NCBI GenBank assembly: GCA_934561175.1
Contig: CAKTFW010000010.1
Location: 1 to 42,707, forward strand
Length of the DNA: 42,707 nucleotides
Source of the DNA: an uncultured Oscillospiraceae bacterium
GTDB taxonomy: Bacteria; Bacillota; Clostridia; Oscillospirales; Oscillospiraceae
Reading direction: 5' to 3'
Shown here: piece by piece, positions 6,995-15,220 of the stretch
How positions within the stretch are numbered: position 1 is the first letter of the stretch
Layout: the number at the start of each line of letters is the position of its first letter
Notes under the pieces: model-generated
What the model was told of the DNA's origin: nothing
The model's input: only the letters and a program-made list of their open reading frames with translations
Database searches by the model: none
Made by a program: the position numbers and the translations under genes

Positions 6995-7002
6995 GCATGA
7001 GG

Positions 7003-7035
7003 AAAGCTCCCGCACAGCAGTGCGGGAGCTTTTTT
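7003..7035 (+). terminator. Intrinsic terminator after the HAD-like gene
   Basis: AAAGCTCCCGCAC (7003-7015) pairs with GTGCGGGAGCTTT, followed by more T. Confidence 0.9.
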
Positions 7036-7085
7036 CATTTCGGCAGGCTTCGCGCAGGAAAAAAGCGCAATTTCCCTTGCCCGTA

Positions 7086-7099
7086 TTTCTCCGGAGAAA
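7086..7099. promoter_or_regulatory. 14-bp perfect palindrome upstream of trxA
   Basis: TTTCTCCGGAGAAA reads the same on both strands and lies 33 bases before the thioredoxin start, where a repressor operator would be placed. The binding protein is unknown. Confidence 0.35.
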
Positions 7100-7132
7100 C
7101 TCCACACAATAGCGCAGAAGGAGGGTTTTCTC

Positions 7133-7441
7133 ATGGCAGAAATTTTACTCACAGAGCAGAATTTCTCTACGGAGGTTCTGCAGGCCAAACAGCCCATGCT
7201 GGTCGATTTTTACGCGGATTGGTGCGGCCCCTGCCAGGCGCTTGCGCCCATTCTCCGCCAGATTGCGCAGACGGATACGGTCGGCAAGGTGGATGTGGAC
7301 GCGCAGCCTGCGCTGGCAGCGCGGTACGGCGTGTCCAGTGTGCCGACGGTATTGGTATTTTCCGGCGGCCAGGTGCGGGATACTGCCGTTGGGCTGCATT
7401 CCCAGGCTGCACTGGAGGAGATGCTGCACCGCGCAAAATAA
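7133..7441 (+). CDS. trxA: Thioredoxin
   Basis: The 102-aa protein is full length for thioredoxin and has the active site WCGPC (Cys31, Cys34) after the conserved VDFYADW strand, plus the cis-proline segment SVPTVLVF. It reduces protein disulfides in the cytoplasm together with thioredoxin reductase, which is not in this window. The ATG at 7133 follows an AGAAGGAGGG ribosome binding site. It stands alone between two terminators. Confidence 0.97.
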   Translation: MAEILLTEQNFSTEVLQAKQPMLVDFYADWCGPCQALAPILRQIAQTDTVGKVDVDAQPALAARYGVSSVPTVLVFSGGQVRDTAVGLHSQAALEEMLHRAK

Positions 7442-7443
7442 GA

Positions 7444-7476
7444 CAGAAGCCCTGCCTTCCCCGGCAGGGCTTCTGT
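7444..7476 (+). terminator. Intrinsic terminator of trxA
   Basis: AGAAGCCCTGCC pairs with GGCAGGGCTTCT and is followed by GTTT. The weak T run overlaps the end of the convergent DUF2798 gene. Confidence 0.8.
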
Positions 7477-7938
7477 TTATCGTTTTTTGAACAGCAGCCT
7501 GAAAATCAAGCGCATGAATGGTCCGACGAAGAACGGCTGGAGGCAGAGCGCTATCGGGAAGCAGAGCACAGCCAGCTGGATCCATTGGCAAAACCAGCCC
7601 GGTGTGATGCCATTGTGCACCAGTGTTGCAAATCCTGTGATGACGGGGACGATCTGGCATACAGTGAAGCACTAAATGGCGAGCATCTGGAAAACCGGCG
7701 GCGTGCTGCCGGGCGGCAGGATCCGAAACGCCAGCTTTTTGGCGGTGTTGGTGATGACAAAGAAAATCAGGCAAAAAACAACCAGATATTCCAGCCACAT
7801 TTCCCTCAGCGCAAGCGGAAAGATTTGCGCCGTAAGCCCTCCAAATTTCAGCGCGATGGTGTAGACGGTCATGCAATAGACCATGCAGAATCCCATCAGT
7901 GCAGTAAAGATGACGCCTTGTAATTTCGTTTTTGGCAT
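7477..7938 (-). pseudogene. DUF2798-family membrane protein interrupted by an in-frame amber codon
   Basis: From ATG 7938 (ribosome binding site AGGAG) the frame encodes 88 residues ending at a TAG (7674-7672). The same frame then continues without a shift for another 64 codons to a TAA at 7477, giving a 153-residue DUF2798-like protein in total. Both halves look authentic. The first has GVIFTALMGFCMVYCM and LEYLVVFCLIFFVI as membrane helices. The second has VPVITGFATLVHNG and the C-terminal FVGPFMRLIFRLLFKKR, matching the duplicated two-helix layout of the family. The simplest reading is a recent nonsense mutation. A truncated two-helix product or stop-codon readthrough are alternatives. Confidence 0.75.
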
Positions 7939-7963
7939 AAAATGACTCCTTTTTTGAAAATTA

Positions 7964-8036
7964 AAAAAAGAACGACATAAATATCCGTGGATGGCCACCA
8001 GACAAAAGCCATACCGATATTTAATGTCGTTCTTTG
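7964..8036. repeat. Long imperfect palindrome, possible MITE-like repeat or terminator
   Basis: On the minus strand AAAGAACGACATTAAATATC (about 8036-8017) pairs with a downstream GATATTTATGTCGTTCTTT with one bulged base. A nested stem ATGGC/GCCAT lies inside and a T-run follows. The whole is one extended hairpin of about 70 nt in front of the broken DUF2798 gene and behind the tRNA terminator. It may be a dispersed palindromic element, a transcription terminator, or both. Confidence 0.55.
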
Positions 8037-8067
8037 ATTGCAATATTTAATTTGTGGTGCGCGTTGG

Positions 8068-8107
8068 AAAATAAAACTGTCCGAACCCACGCTGGAGTCC
8101 GGACAGC
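8068..8107 (-). terminator. Terminator of the tRNA-Met/tRNA-Glu transcript
   Basis: On the minus strand CTGTCCG pairs with CGGACAG across a partly paired loop and is followed by TTTTATTTT. It begins 9 bases after the CCA of tRNA-Glu. Confidence 0.75.
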
Positions 8108-8115
8108 AAAAATGG

Positions 8116-8190
8116 TGGTGACCCGTACGGGATTCGAACCCATGTTACAGCCGTGAAAGGGCCGTGTCTTAACCACTTGACCAACGGGCC
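8116..8190 (-). tRNA. tRNA-Glu (anticodon TTC)
   Basis: The acceptor stem GGCCCGT/ACGGGTC, D arm, T arm with GGTTCGAATCC, and an encoded CCA (8118-8116) all fit. The anticodon loop CTTTCAC gives anticodon TTC. It is co-transcribed with tRNA-Met just upstream. Confidence 0.95.
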
Positions 8191-8229
8191 ATATAAACGG
8201 GCGGACAAGGCTTTTATCCACCCGTTTTT

Positions 8230-8305
8230 TGGTAGCGGCAAGTGGACTCGAACCACCGACAAGCCGGGTATGAACCGGATACTCTACCAACTGAGCTATG
8301 CCGCC
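8230..8305 (-). tRNA. tRNA-Met (anticodon CAT), elongator type
   Basis: The acceptor stem GGCGGCA/TGCCGCT, discriminator A and encoded CCA are present. The anticodon loop TTCATAC gives CAT. It lacks the GGG/CCC anticodon stem and the unpaired first base of the initiator seen at 40568-40644, so it is the elongator tRNA (or a tRNA-Ile2 with modified CAT, which cannot be excluded from sequence alone). Confidence 0.9.
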
Positions 8306-8333
8306 AAAGGTACCCCCAAATAGGGCATTCATC

Positions 8334-8362
8334 ATTCTACAGGATGACGGGGGCTTTGTCAA
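8334..8362 (-). promoter_or_regulatory. tRNA operon promoter
   Basis: On the minus strand a perfect TTGACA (8362-8357) and TAGAAT (8339-8334) are separated by 17 bases, upstream of tRNA-Met and tRNA-Glu. Confidence 0.85.
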
Positions 8363-8446
8363 CCGTTATTTTTTGAAAATGCAAATTTTATTGCGGGATT
8401 GATTGGATTTTGCAAATCTGCATATACTGGACGCGGGGGGATGGAC

Positions 8447-8863
8447 ATGAAGCTGTGGCGCAGCGCAATACTCTGTTACATCGGGGGCATGAGCTATGTT
8501 TTGCTGGAGCTGCTCTGGCGGGGCTGGTCGCACCCAAGCATGTTTCTGGTCGGCGGGATCTGCTTTGTGCTGATCGGAGAGATCAACGGCCGCCTGCTGC
8601 AATGGAACACGCCCTTTGTACTGCAGGCGGTTGTATGCGCCTGTGCGGTTACGCTGGTGGAGCTGGTGTCGGGGCTGCTGCTTAATATCCGGTGGCAGCT
8701 GCAGGTCTGGGACTACGGGGCACTGCCTTTTAACTTTATGGGGCAGATCTGCCTGCCCTATTTTCTGTTGTGGATTCCGCTCTCCGCGGCGGCGATTTTT
8801 GCCGACGACTGGCTGCGGCATGTCCTGTTTGGCGAGGTGCGGCCGTCGTACCGCTGGATTTAG
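8447..8863 (+). CDS. Putative ABC-transporter type IV (CmpB-like) membrane protein
   Basis: The 138-aa protein has about four hydrophobic helices and the signature of the PF06541-type family near the N-terminus: YIGGMSYVLLE, then WRGWSHPSMFLVGG. Despite the family name, transport has not been shown for most members. The start at 8447 is preferred because GGGGGG lies 6 bases upstream. The ATG at 8441 is directly against this purine run and so is unlikely. Its stop codon overlaps the stop of the convergent mtaB gene by 4 bases. Confidence 0.8.
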   Translation: MKLWRSAILCYIGGMSYVLLELLWRGWSHPSMFLVGGICFVLIGEINGRLLQWNTPFVLQAVVCACAVTLVELVSGLLLNIRWQLQVWDYGALPFNFMGQICLPYFLLWIPLSAAAIFADDWLRHVLFGEVRPSYRWI

Positions 8864-10152
8864 GGGCACACCGTACCGCAGACGCCGCCGTCGCAGACGG
8901 CGGTGATCTGAACCGGCAGGCACGCGTTCTGCGCGGCCTGTCCCAGCGGAACATAGACGGGTACATAGTTGGGGGCATGTCCCACAAAGCGGTCGTCCTC
9001 CGGCTGTTCAAACAGTACCGGAACGACCTGTCCCACCATGGCGGCGCGGTAGGCGGCGGCGGTTTCCGCTGCGATTGCGGCGGCCATTGCAGCACGGGCG
9101 GATTTTACAGCGGTGGGAATCTGGTCCGGCATGGATGCGGCCGGCGTGCCGGTGCGGCGGGAGTAGGGAAATACATGACAGGCGGCAAAGGCGATTTCCC
9201 GCAAAAAGGCGCAGGTTGTTTCGGCCTCCGTCTCCGTCTCTCCGGGAAATCCGGTGATCAGATCGGTCGTGATGGCGCAGCCGGGAAATGCTTCCCGCAG
9301 CAGCCGGACGCTCTCGCGGTAGCGGGCGGTGTCATATTTGCGGTTCATCCGCTGCAGAACCGTGTCGCAGCCGGACTGCAGGCTCAGGTGAAACTGCGGA
9401 CAGAGATTGGAAAAGCGCTGCAGCGCAGTACAGAATTCTGATGTGATGGTGCGCGGCTCGAAGGAACCGAGGCGAATGCGGGTATCCGGCACGGCGGCAC
9501 AGATGGCGGCGATCAGATCCGCCGGATGCTGGCCGGTGTGCAGATCCAGTCCCCAGGAGCTCAGTTCAATACCGGTGACCACAATTTCCCGGTAGCCCTG
9601 CGCGGCCAGCTGCCGCGCGGCCTCCACTGCGGTCTCCAGCGCCATGGAGCGTACAGGGCCGCGGGCGTAGGGAATGATGCAGTAGCTGCAGAAATTGTGG
9701 CAGCCGTCCTGCACCTTCAGCATGGCGCGGGTACGGCCGGAGAGACCGCCTGCGGGCAGCAGCTCAAAGCTGCGGCGCGCCATCGCATTATCCACTGCGT
9801 TTTCCGGCGTCCCGGTGAGCGCGGCCTGTTCCATTCGATCCAGAAAGCCGACACGGTCGGCCGATCCGCCCACGACCTGCGCGCCGAGTGCCAGTACGGC
9901 CTCCGGATTGAGCTGCGCGTAGCAGCCGCAGACGCCGACCACGGCATTGGGATTGTGCTTAATGGCGCGGCGCACGGCGTTGCGGGATTTTTTATCGCCG
10001 GAAGCGGTGACGGTGCAGGTGTTGATGATATAGCAATCACAGGGGCTTTCAAAGTCGCCGAGGGTATGGCCGCGGGCGGTGAGCAGCTGCTCCATCGCCT
10101 GCGTCTCATACTGGTTGACCTTGCAGCCCAGCGTGTAAAGTCCAAATTTCAT
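8860..10152 (-). CDS. mtaB: tRNA (t6A37) C2-methylthiotransferase MtaB
   Basis: The 430-aa radical-SAM enzyme has the N-terminal UPF0004 domain starting MKFGLYTLGCKVNQYE with cysteines for the auxiliary 4Fe-4S cluster (GCK, NTCT, CGCY). It then has the radical-SAM motif CHNFCSYC and a C-terminal TRAM-like segment. GCKVNQYET and the short TRAM end fit MtaB, not MiaB. It adds a methylthio group to t6A at position 37 of ANN-decoding tRNAs. The start at 10152 follows GGGAGGAC. A frame continuing upstream to 10539 is an artefact over the divergent dac gene. A TATAAT at 10179-10174 serves as its -10 box. Confidence 0.95.
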   Translation of the reverse strand: MKFGLYTLGCKVNQYETQAMEQLLTARGHTLGDFESPCDCYIINTCTVTASGDKKSRNAVRRAIKHNPNAVVGVCGCYAQLNPEAVLALGAQVVGGSADRVGFLDRMEQAALTGTPENAVDNAMARRSFELLPAGGLSGRTRAMLKVQDGCHNFCSYCIIPYARGPVRSMALETAVEAARQLAAQGYREIVVTGIELSSWGLDLHTGQHPADLIAAICAAVPDTRIRLGSFEPRTITSEFCTALQRFSNLCPQFHLSLQSGCDTVLQRMNRKYDTARYRESVRLLREAFPGCAITTDLITGFPGETETEAETTCAFLREIAFAACHVFPYSRRTGTPAASMPDQIPTAVKSARAAMAAAIAAETAAAYRAAMVGQVVPVLFEQPEDDRFVGHAPNYVPVYVPLGQAAQNACLPVQITAVCDGGVCGTVCP

Positions 10153-10276
10153 AAGGGCAGTCCTCCCGCAAAAATTATAGCGGCAGGATTGGAATTTGTA
10201 CAGTCTGGATTTTTTCGGGATATCCGGCCCCCTTGCCGCATATGCTTGTACCAAATCTGGGAAGGAGCGATGGCAA

Positions 10277-11431
10277 GTGAGAGCAAAAATCTGCGCAGCA
10301 GCACTCGGCGCTGCGCTGTGCTGGAATCTGGCGGTCCCGGCGCTGGCGGCGCCGGTGGAGATAACAGCGCCTGCTGCGGTGCTGATGGATGCGGCGACGG
10401 GAACGGTGCTGGTGGAAGAAAACGCCCATGAGCGGCTGGCGCCGGCCTCTGTGACCAAGGTGATGACGCTGCTGCTGGTGATAGAGGCGCTGGACGACGG
10501 CAGAATCAGCTGGGACGATAAAATTACGACCTCCGCCACGGCTGCGGCGAAGGGCGGCAGCCAGATCTATCTGGAAGAGGGCGAGCAGATGAGCCTGCGC
10601 GATATGCTCAAGAGCGTGGTGGTTTCCTCCGCCAACGACTGTGCAACGGCGCTGGCGGAGCATGTCTATGGTTCGGAAACTGCCTTTGTAGAGAAGATGA
10701 ACGAGCGGGCACAGCAGTTGGGGATGGAAGATACCCACTTTGTCAACTGCACCGGGCTGGACGACGGCCCGGACGCAGCGGAGCATTTGACCAGCGCCTA
10801 CGATATTGCCGTGATGAGCCGGGAACTTTTGAAGCACGATGCAATTCGGGAGTATACGACGATCTGGATGGACACCGTGCGGGACGGACAGTTTGGCCTG
10901 TCCAATACCAACAAGCTGGTGCGGTTTTATCAGGGGACGACGGGACTCAAAACCGGCTACACCTCTGCCGCGGGCTACTGTCTGTCCGCTTCGGCGGAGC
11001 GGGAGGGGCTGGAGCTGATTGCTGTGGTGCTCCATTGCGCCAGTTCGACGGATCGGTTTTCCTCTGCCAAGGCGCTGCTGGACTACGGATTTGCAAATTA
11101 CTGTCTGGTCTCGCCGCTGCCGTCTGAGGAGATCGGGCCGGTTGCTGTAGAGCTGGGCGCGGCCGAAACGGTTCCGGCTGCGCTGAAATCAGAGACACCA
11201 ATGCTGCTGGAAAAGGGAAAGCTCTCGTTGGTTGCCCATGAAGTGACGCTGCAGCAGGCGGTGCAGGCGCCGGTGGAGCAGGGACAGACACTCGGCTCCG
11301 TACGGGTGACGGCGGGCGGCGAACTGCTGGGCGAGGTGCCGATTGTGGCGACGGAGTCGGTCGCGCGGCTGAGCTGGTGGAATCTTGCCTGCCGGAGCCT
11401 GTTTGCGCTGTGTGCGCTCGGCGCTGCATAA
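10277..11431 (+). CDS. D-alanyl-D-alanine carboxypeptidase (DacF/PBP5 family)
   Basis: Starting at GTG 10277, which has a GGGAAGGAGC ribosome binding site, the 384-aa protein has a signal peptide ending near VPALA-AP. It carries all three penicillin-binding motifs: SVTK (Ser58, Lys61), SAN (118-120) and KTG (225-227). A PBP5-type C-terminal domain and a final hydrophobic helix (LSWWNLACRSLFALCALGAA) for membrane attachment follow. It trims the terminal D-Ala from peptidoglycan stem peptides outside the membrane and so limits cross-linking. It is divergent from mtaB and 71 bases ahead of pgi, which has its own promoter. Confidence 0.93.
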   Translation: MRAKICAAALGAALCWNLAVPALAAPVEITAPAAVLMDAATGTVLVEENAHERLAPASVTKVMTLLLVIEALDDGRISWDDKITTSATAAAKGGSQIYLEEGEQMSLRDMLKSVVVSSANDCATALAEHVYGSETAFVEKMNERAQQLGMEDTHFVNCTGLDDGPDAAEHLTSAYDIAVMSRELLKHDAIREYTTIWMDTVRDGQFGLSNTNKLVRFYQGTTGLKTGYTSAAGYCLSASAEREGLELIAVVLHCASSTDRFSSAKALLDYGFANYCLVSPLPSEEIGPVAVELGAAETVPAALKSETPMLLEKGKLSLVAHEVTLQQAVQAPVEQGQTLGSVRVTAGGELLGEVPIVATESVARLSWWNLACRSLFALCALGAA

Positions 11432-11444
11432 TCGTGCAAATCCG

Positions 11445-11473
11445 TTGAAATTCGACCGCAGTTGCGCTATGAT
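11445..11473 (+). promoter_or_regulatory. Sigma-A promoter of pgi
   Basis: TTGAAA (11445-11450), 17 bases, TATGAT (11468-11473). Confidence 0.7.
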
Positions 11474-11502
11474 GAAAAAAACATACAAAGGAAGTAGCAC
11501 TT

Positions 11503-12810
11503 ATGATCAACGCCGACATTTCCAACATCTGGGGAGAAATCAGCCTGCCGGACCTGCTTGCACTGGAGCGGGAGGTCTTTGACGCGCACATGCTGCTGAC
11601 GGATAAAACCGGCCGCGGCGCCGATTTTCTCGGCTGGCTGACGCTACCTGACCGGATCGACCGGGAGACGCTGGCGCGCATTCGCGCGGCGGCACAGCGC
11701 ATCCGCGGCCAGTCAGAATATCTGGTGGTGGTCGGCATCGGCGGCTCCTATCTCGGCGCGCGGGCGGCCATTGAGCTGATCTGCGGCCAGCAGCATGTGC
11801 TGACGGCTGCCGGAACCAAAATTCTCTTTGCGGGCAACAGCTTCTCTTCCCGCAGCCATCAGGAGCTGATGCAGATTCTGGAAGGGCATGACTTTTCCGT
11901 CTGCGTGATTTCCAAATCCGGAACAACGATGGAGCCTGCGCTGGCGTTTCGGTCGCTTCGGTGGATTCTGGAGCGAAAATACGGCGCGACCGGCGCCAGA
12001 GAGCGAATTTATGTCATCACTGATCCCAACCGCGGTGCGCTGCACAAGATGGCGCAGGAGGCGGGCTGGGAGTCGTTCCCGATTCCGCCGGATGTGGGTG
12101 GGCGCTACTCCGTGCTCTCTGCGGTGGGACTTTTGCCCATGACGGTGGCGGGCATTGACCCGGCGCAGGTACTGGCCGGCGGTTCTGCGGCGCGTCAGCA
12201 GTTGGACATCCGCTCCTTTGAGAATCCGGCCTGGCTGTATGCCGCCGCGCGGACACTGCTTTATCGGGGCGGAAAACAGATTGAGCTGCTCTGCGGCTGG
12301 GAACCGCGATTTGCGGCCTTTGGCCGCTGGTGGCAGCAGCTCTTCGGCGAGAGCGAGGGAAAAGATGGCCGCGGCCTGCTGCCGTGCCCGCTGGAATTCT
12401 CGGCGGATCTGCACTCCATGGGGCAGCTGATTCAGCAGGGACAGCGGAATCTTTTGGAGACCGTGGTGCGCTTTGCACCGGCACAGCAGCGCGTAGCGGT
12501 GGAGATGGACTGGAAGGACTACGACGGCCTGAACTATCTGGAAGGGAAAACCCTGGACTATGTGGAGGAACAGGCGGTACAGGGGACCCTTGCGGCCCAT
12601 GCTGACGGCGGCGTGCCGGTGATCCTGCTGGAGGCTGGGCAGCCGGATGCGGAGACCGTGGGCGAGCTGTTTTATTTCTTTGAACTGGCCTGCGCGCTCT
12701 CGGCCTACATGCTGGATGTGAACCCCTTCAACCAGCCCGGTGTGGAGGCGTATAAACAGAATATGCTGGCGCTGCTGGGCCGAACAGAGAAAAAGGAATT
12801 CCGTGTGTGA
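11503..12810 (+). CDS. pgi: Glucose-6-phosphate isomerase
   Basis: The 435-aa protein has the compact bacterial PGI length. It contains VVGIGGSYLGARAAIE (phosphosugar-binding SIS domain), SKSGTTMEPALAFR, the PGI signature region around GGRYSVLSAVGLLP, and the C-terminal NPFNQPGVEAYK with the catalytic lysine. It interconverts glucose-6-phosphate and fructose-6-phosphate in glycolysis and gluconeogenesis. The ATG at 11503 follows AAAGGAAG. It is a single-gene unit between two sigma-A promoters. Confidence 0.96.
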   Translation: MINADISNIWGEISLPDLLALEREVFDAHMLLTDKTGRGADFLGWLTLPDRIDRETLARIRAAAQRIRGQSEYLVVVGIGGSYLGARAAIELICGQQHVLTAAGTKILFAGNSFSSRSHQELMQILEGHDFSVCVISKSGTTMEPALAFRSLRWILERKYGATGARERIYVITDPNRGALHKMAQEAGWESFPIPPDVGGRYSVLSAVGLLPMTVAGIDPAQVLAGGSAARQQLDIRSFENPAWLYAAARTLLYRGGKQIELLCGWEPRFAAFGRWWQQLFGESEGKDGRGLLPCPLEFSADLHSMGQLIQQGQRNLLETVVRFAPAQQRVAVEMDWKDYDGLNYLEGKTLDYVEEQAVQGTLAAHADGGVPVILLEAGQPDAETVGELFYFFELACALSAYMLDVNPFNQPGVEAYKQNMLALLGRTEKKEFRV

Positions 12811-12827
12811 AATTCTGCACAAAACGG

Positions 12828-12856
12828 TTGAAAAAATGACGCTCAACTGATACAAT
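12828..12856 (+). promoter_or_regulatory. Sigma-A promoter of the P-loop gene
   Basis: TTGAAA (12828-12833), 17 bases, TACAAT (12851-12856). Confidence 0.7.
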
Positions 12857-12900
12857 ATGGACAAGAGCTGGTTCACCGGCCGACAAAGGGGGTTTTCACA

Positions 12901-13311
12901 ATGGTAAAAGTGATTATGGGGTTGAAAGGCTCCGGTAAAACCAAGCAGCTGGTCGAATTGATCAACAATGCAGTCCGTGATGAGAACGGCAGCATTGTCT
13001 GCATGGAAAAGGGCAATAAACTCCGCTTTGATATTGATTATCGTGTCCGCCTGATCGAGTCTGACGCCTACGGCGTGAATGACTACACATTCCTGAAGGG
13101 CTTCATCAGCGGTCTGCACGCTGGCAACTTTGACATTACCAATCTGTTTATCGACAGCCTGTATAAGATCTCCAACTGTAGCGACATCGCGCAGACGGAG
13201 GAGTTCCTGCAGTGGTGTGAGAAGTTCAGCGAGGCAAACAATCTGCAGATCACCATCACGATTTCCGATGACATTGCAAATGCCACGGAAGCGATGAAAA
13301 AGTACTTCTGA
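12901..13311 (+). CDS. Small P-loop ATP-binding protein
   Basis: The 136-aa protein opens with a Walker A motif, GLKGSGKT (residues 7-14). It has a possible Walker B strand (NLFIDSLYKI near residues 81-90) and ends in a helix. It has no signal peptide or membrane helix. It is too short for a full recombination or transport ATPase and most resembles the compact P-loop proteins found widely in Clostridia without an assigned role. Base composition and codon use differ slightly from neighbours, with fewer GC-rich codons, consistent with strong expression. It has its own promoter and terminator. Function unknown. Confidence 0.82.
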   Translation: MVKVIMGLKGSGKTKQLVELINNAVRDENGSIVCMEKGNKLRFDIDYRVRLIESDAYGVNDYTFLKGFISGLHAGNFDITNLFIDSLYKISNCSDIAQTEEFLQWCEKFSEANNLQITITISDDIANATEAMKKYF

Positions 13312-13322
13312 ATGGTCCGATT

Positions 13323-13360
13323 GCGCAGGGCGAACCGGCTGTGGCTCGCCCTGCGTTTTT
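13323..13360 (+). terminator. Intrinsic terminator after the P-loop gene
   Basis: GCGCAGGGCGA pairs with TCGCCCTGCG across a 12-base loop and is followed by TTTTT. Confidence 0.85.
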
Positions 13361-13403
13361 CTGCCAAATTCGGGCCGGATTTCCGGCGGAACTGGAGGGG
13401 CAT

Positions 13404-14993
13404 ATGCCTTCATTGCACGAAGAAATTTCAAGACGGCGAACTTTCGCCATCATTTCACATCCGGATGCCGGTAAAACCACGCTGACGGAAAAATTCCTGC
13501 TTTACGGCGGGGCAATTGCGCAGGCCGGCGCGGTCAAGGGGAAAAAGGCCAAGGCGGCAACTTCAGACTGGATGGAAATTGAAAAGCAGCGCGGCATTTC
13601 GGTCACCTCTTCGGTGATGCAGTTCCAGTTCCAGAATTTTGTGATCAACATTCTGGATACGCCGGGTCACCAGGATTTTTCGGAGGATACCTACCGCACG
13701 CTGATGGCGGCGGACTCCGCCGTCATGGTGATCGACGGCGCCAAGGGCGTCGAGCCGCAGACCCGCAAGCTGTTCAAGGTCTGCGCCATGCGGCACATCC
13801 CGATCTTTACCTTTATCAATAAGATGGACCGCGAGACGAAGGATCCCTTTGATCTGTGTGAGGAGCTGGAGCGGGAGCTGGGGATTGACACCTACTGCTG
13901 CAACTGGCCGATCGGCTGCGGCAAGGCGTTCCAGGGCGTCTATGACCGGGAGAAATCCCGCATCCTCTTTTTCTCCGGCGAGGACCGCAAGAAAAAGGCG
14001 GACACGCTGGAAATCGATCTGGAGGATCCCGCCGTCGGTGAGATGCTGGGCGAGGAGGGCTGGACGCAGCTGCGGGACGAAGTGGAGCTGCTGGGCGCCG
14101 GCCGCGATTTCGATATGGACGCTGTCCGGGCGGGAACCCTCAGCCCGGTGTTTTTCGGCTCGGCGCTGACGAACTTTGGCGTAGAGCCGTTCCTGGAGGA
14201 ATTCCTGCGGATGACCACCCCGCCGCTGCCGCGGATGTCAGACGAAGGTCTGGTGGATACCTTTTCTCCGGATTTTTCTGCATTTGTCTTTAAGATTCAG
14301 GCGAACATGAACAAGGCCCACCGCGACCGGCTGGCGTTTATGCGAATCTGCTCCGGTAAGTATGAACGGGAGGCGGAAGTCTACCATGTGCAGGGCAACA
14401 AGAAAATGCGCCTGAGTCAGCCGCAGCATATGATGGCCTCAGAGCGTGAGATTATCGACGAGGCCTATGCGGGCGATATTATCGGCGTATTTGATCCCGG
14501 TATTTTTTCCATCGGTGATACGGTCACCGTGCCGGGCAAGAAGTTCCGCTTCGGTGGTATTCCGACCTTTGCGCCGGAGCACTTCATGCGTGTCTCCCCG
14601 CGAGACACCATGAAGCGCAAGCAGTTTATCAAGGGAACGGAACAGATTGCCCAGGAGGGCGCAATTCAGATCTTCAAGGTGCCGTATACCGGCATGGAGG
14701 AGGTTATCGTCGGCGTCGTCGGCGTGCTGCAGTTTGATGTGTTCCAGTACCGTATGAAGAATGAGTATGGCGTGGATCTGCGGATGGAGAGTCTGCCCTA
14801 CGAATATCTGCGCTTTATTACCGCCTGCCCCGGCGAGCCGAAGGATCTGAACCTGACCTCCGATGCGGAGCTGTTGGAGGACTACCGCGGCCACAGCTTG
14901 TTGGTCTTTTCCAGCAGCTGGTCGATTGACTTTATCCTCAAGCGTAATCCGGGTTTGAAACTGGCGGAAACGCTGGACGAGACAGCCGAATAA
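13404..14993 (+). CDS. prfC: Peptide chain release factor 3
   Basis: The 529-aa translational GTPase has G1 SHPDAGKTTL, the switch region with RGISVTSS, G3 DTPGHQDF, G4 NKMD, and an RF3-type C-terminus (LRMESLPYEYLRFI). It removes RF1 or RF2 from the ribosome after peptide release. The ATG at 13404 has a GGAGGGG ribosome binding site 3-4 bases away; an upstream frame to 13341 is not preceded by one. A terminator follows. Confidence 0.96.
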   Translation: MPSLHEEISRRRTFAIISHPDAGKTTLTEKFLLYGGAIAQAGAVKGKKAKAATSDWMEIEKQRGISVTSSVMQFQFQNFVINILDTPGHQDFSEDTYRTLMAADSAVMVIDGAKGVEPQTRKLFKVCAMRHIPIFTFINKMDRETKDPFDLCEELERELGIDTYCCNWPIGCGKAFQGVYDREKSRILFFSGEDRKKKADTLEIDLEDPAVGEMLGEEGWTQLRDEVELLGAGRDFDMDAVRAGTLSPVFFGSALTNFGVEPFLEEFLRMTTPPLPRMSDEGLVDTFSPDFSAFVFKIQANMNKAHRDRLAFMRICSGKYEREAEVYHVQGNKKMRLSQPQHMMASEREIIDEAYAGDIIGVFDPGIFSIGDTVTVPGKKFRFGGIPTFAPEHFMRVSPRDTMKRKQFIKGTEQIAQEGAIQIFKVPYTGMEEVIVGVVGVLQFDVFQYRMKNEYGVDLRMESLPYEYLRFITACPGEPKDLNLTSDAELLEDYRGHSLLVFSSSWSIDFILKRNPGLKLAETLDETAE

Positions 14994-14996
14994 TAA

Positions 14997-15033
14997 AATC
15001 CCGCGGAACAGCTGCTGTTCCGCGGGATTTTTT
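14997..15033 (+). terminator. Intrinsic terminator of prfC
   Basis: AAATCCCGCGGAACAG pairs with CTGTTCCGCGGGATTT, followed by more T; the loop is only two bases. Confidence 0.9.
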
Positions 15034-15162
15034 GTGCCGGGCAAGTGTACGACGCTTTTCAGGAATGCAGGCATTTCTTCAGGAAATATACTACCGAACG
15101 GGAGAAAACGCTTTTTGGACCGCCCGTTTCTTTCACGGGATGTGATCCTGCGGGATTTTCTC

Positions 15163-15191
15163 TTGTCAGAACACGCCGAATCTGGTAGGAT
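15163..15191 (+). promoter_or_regulatory. Sigma-A promoter of the stalk-protein pair
   Basis: TTGTCA (15163-15168), 17 bases, TAGGAT (15186-15191), 29 bases before the first start codon. Confidence 0.6.
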
Positions 15192-15220
15192 AGCAGGAGA
15201 AATCAATGGAGGAACTTGCT

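Noticed and set aside
8313..8340. CCCCCAA followed after 17 bases by CTAC, similar to the SigI-type promoters
   Set aside because: The -10 box lacks CGTA, and the site overlaps the leader of the divergent tRNA operon.
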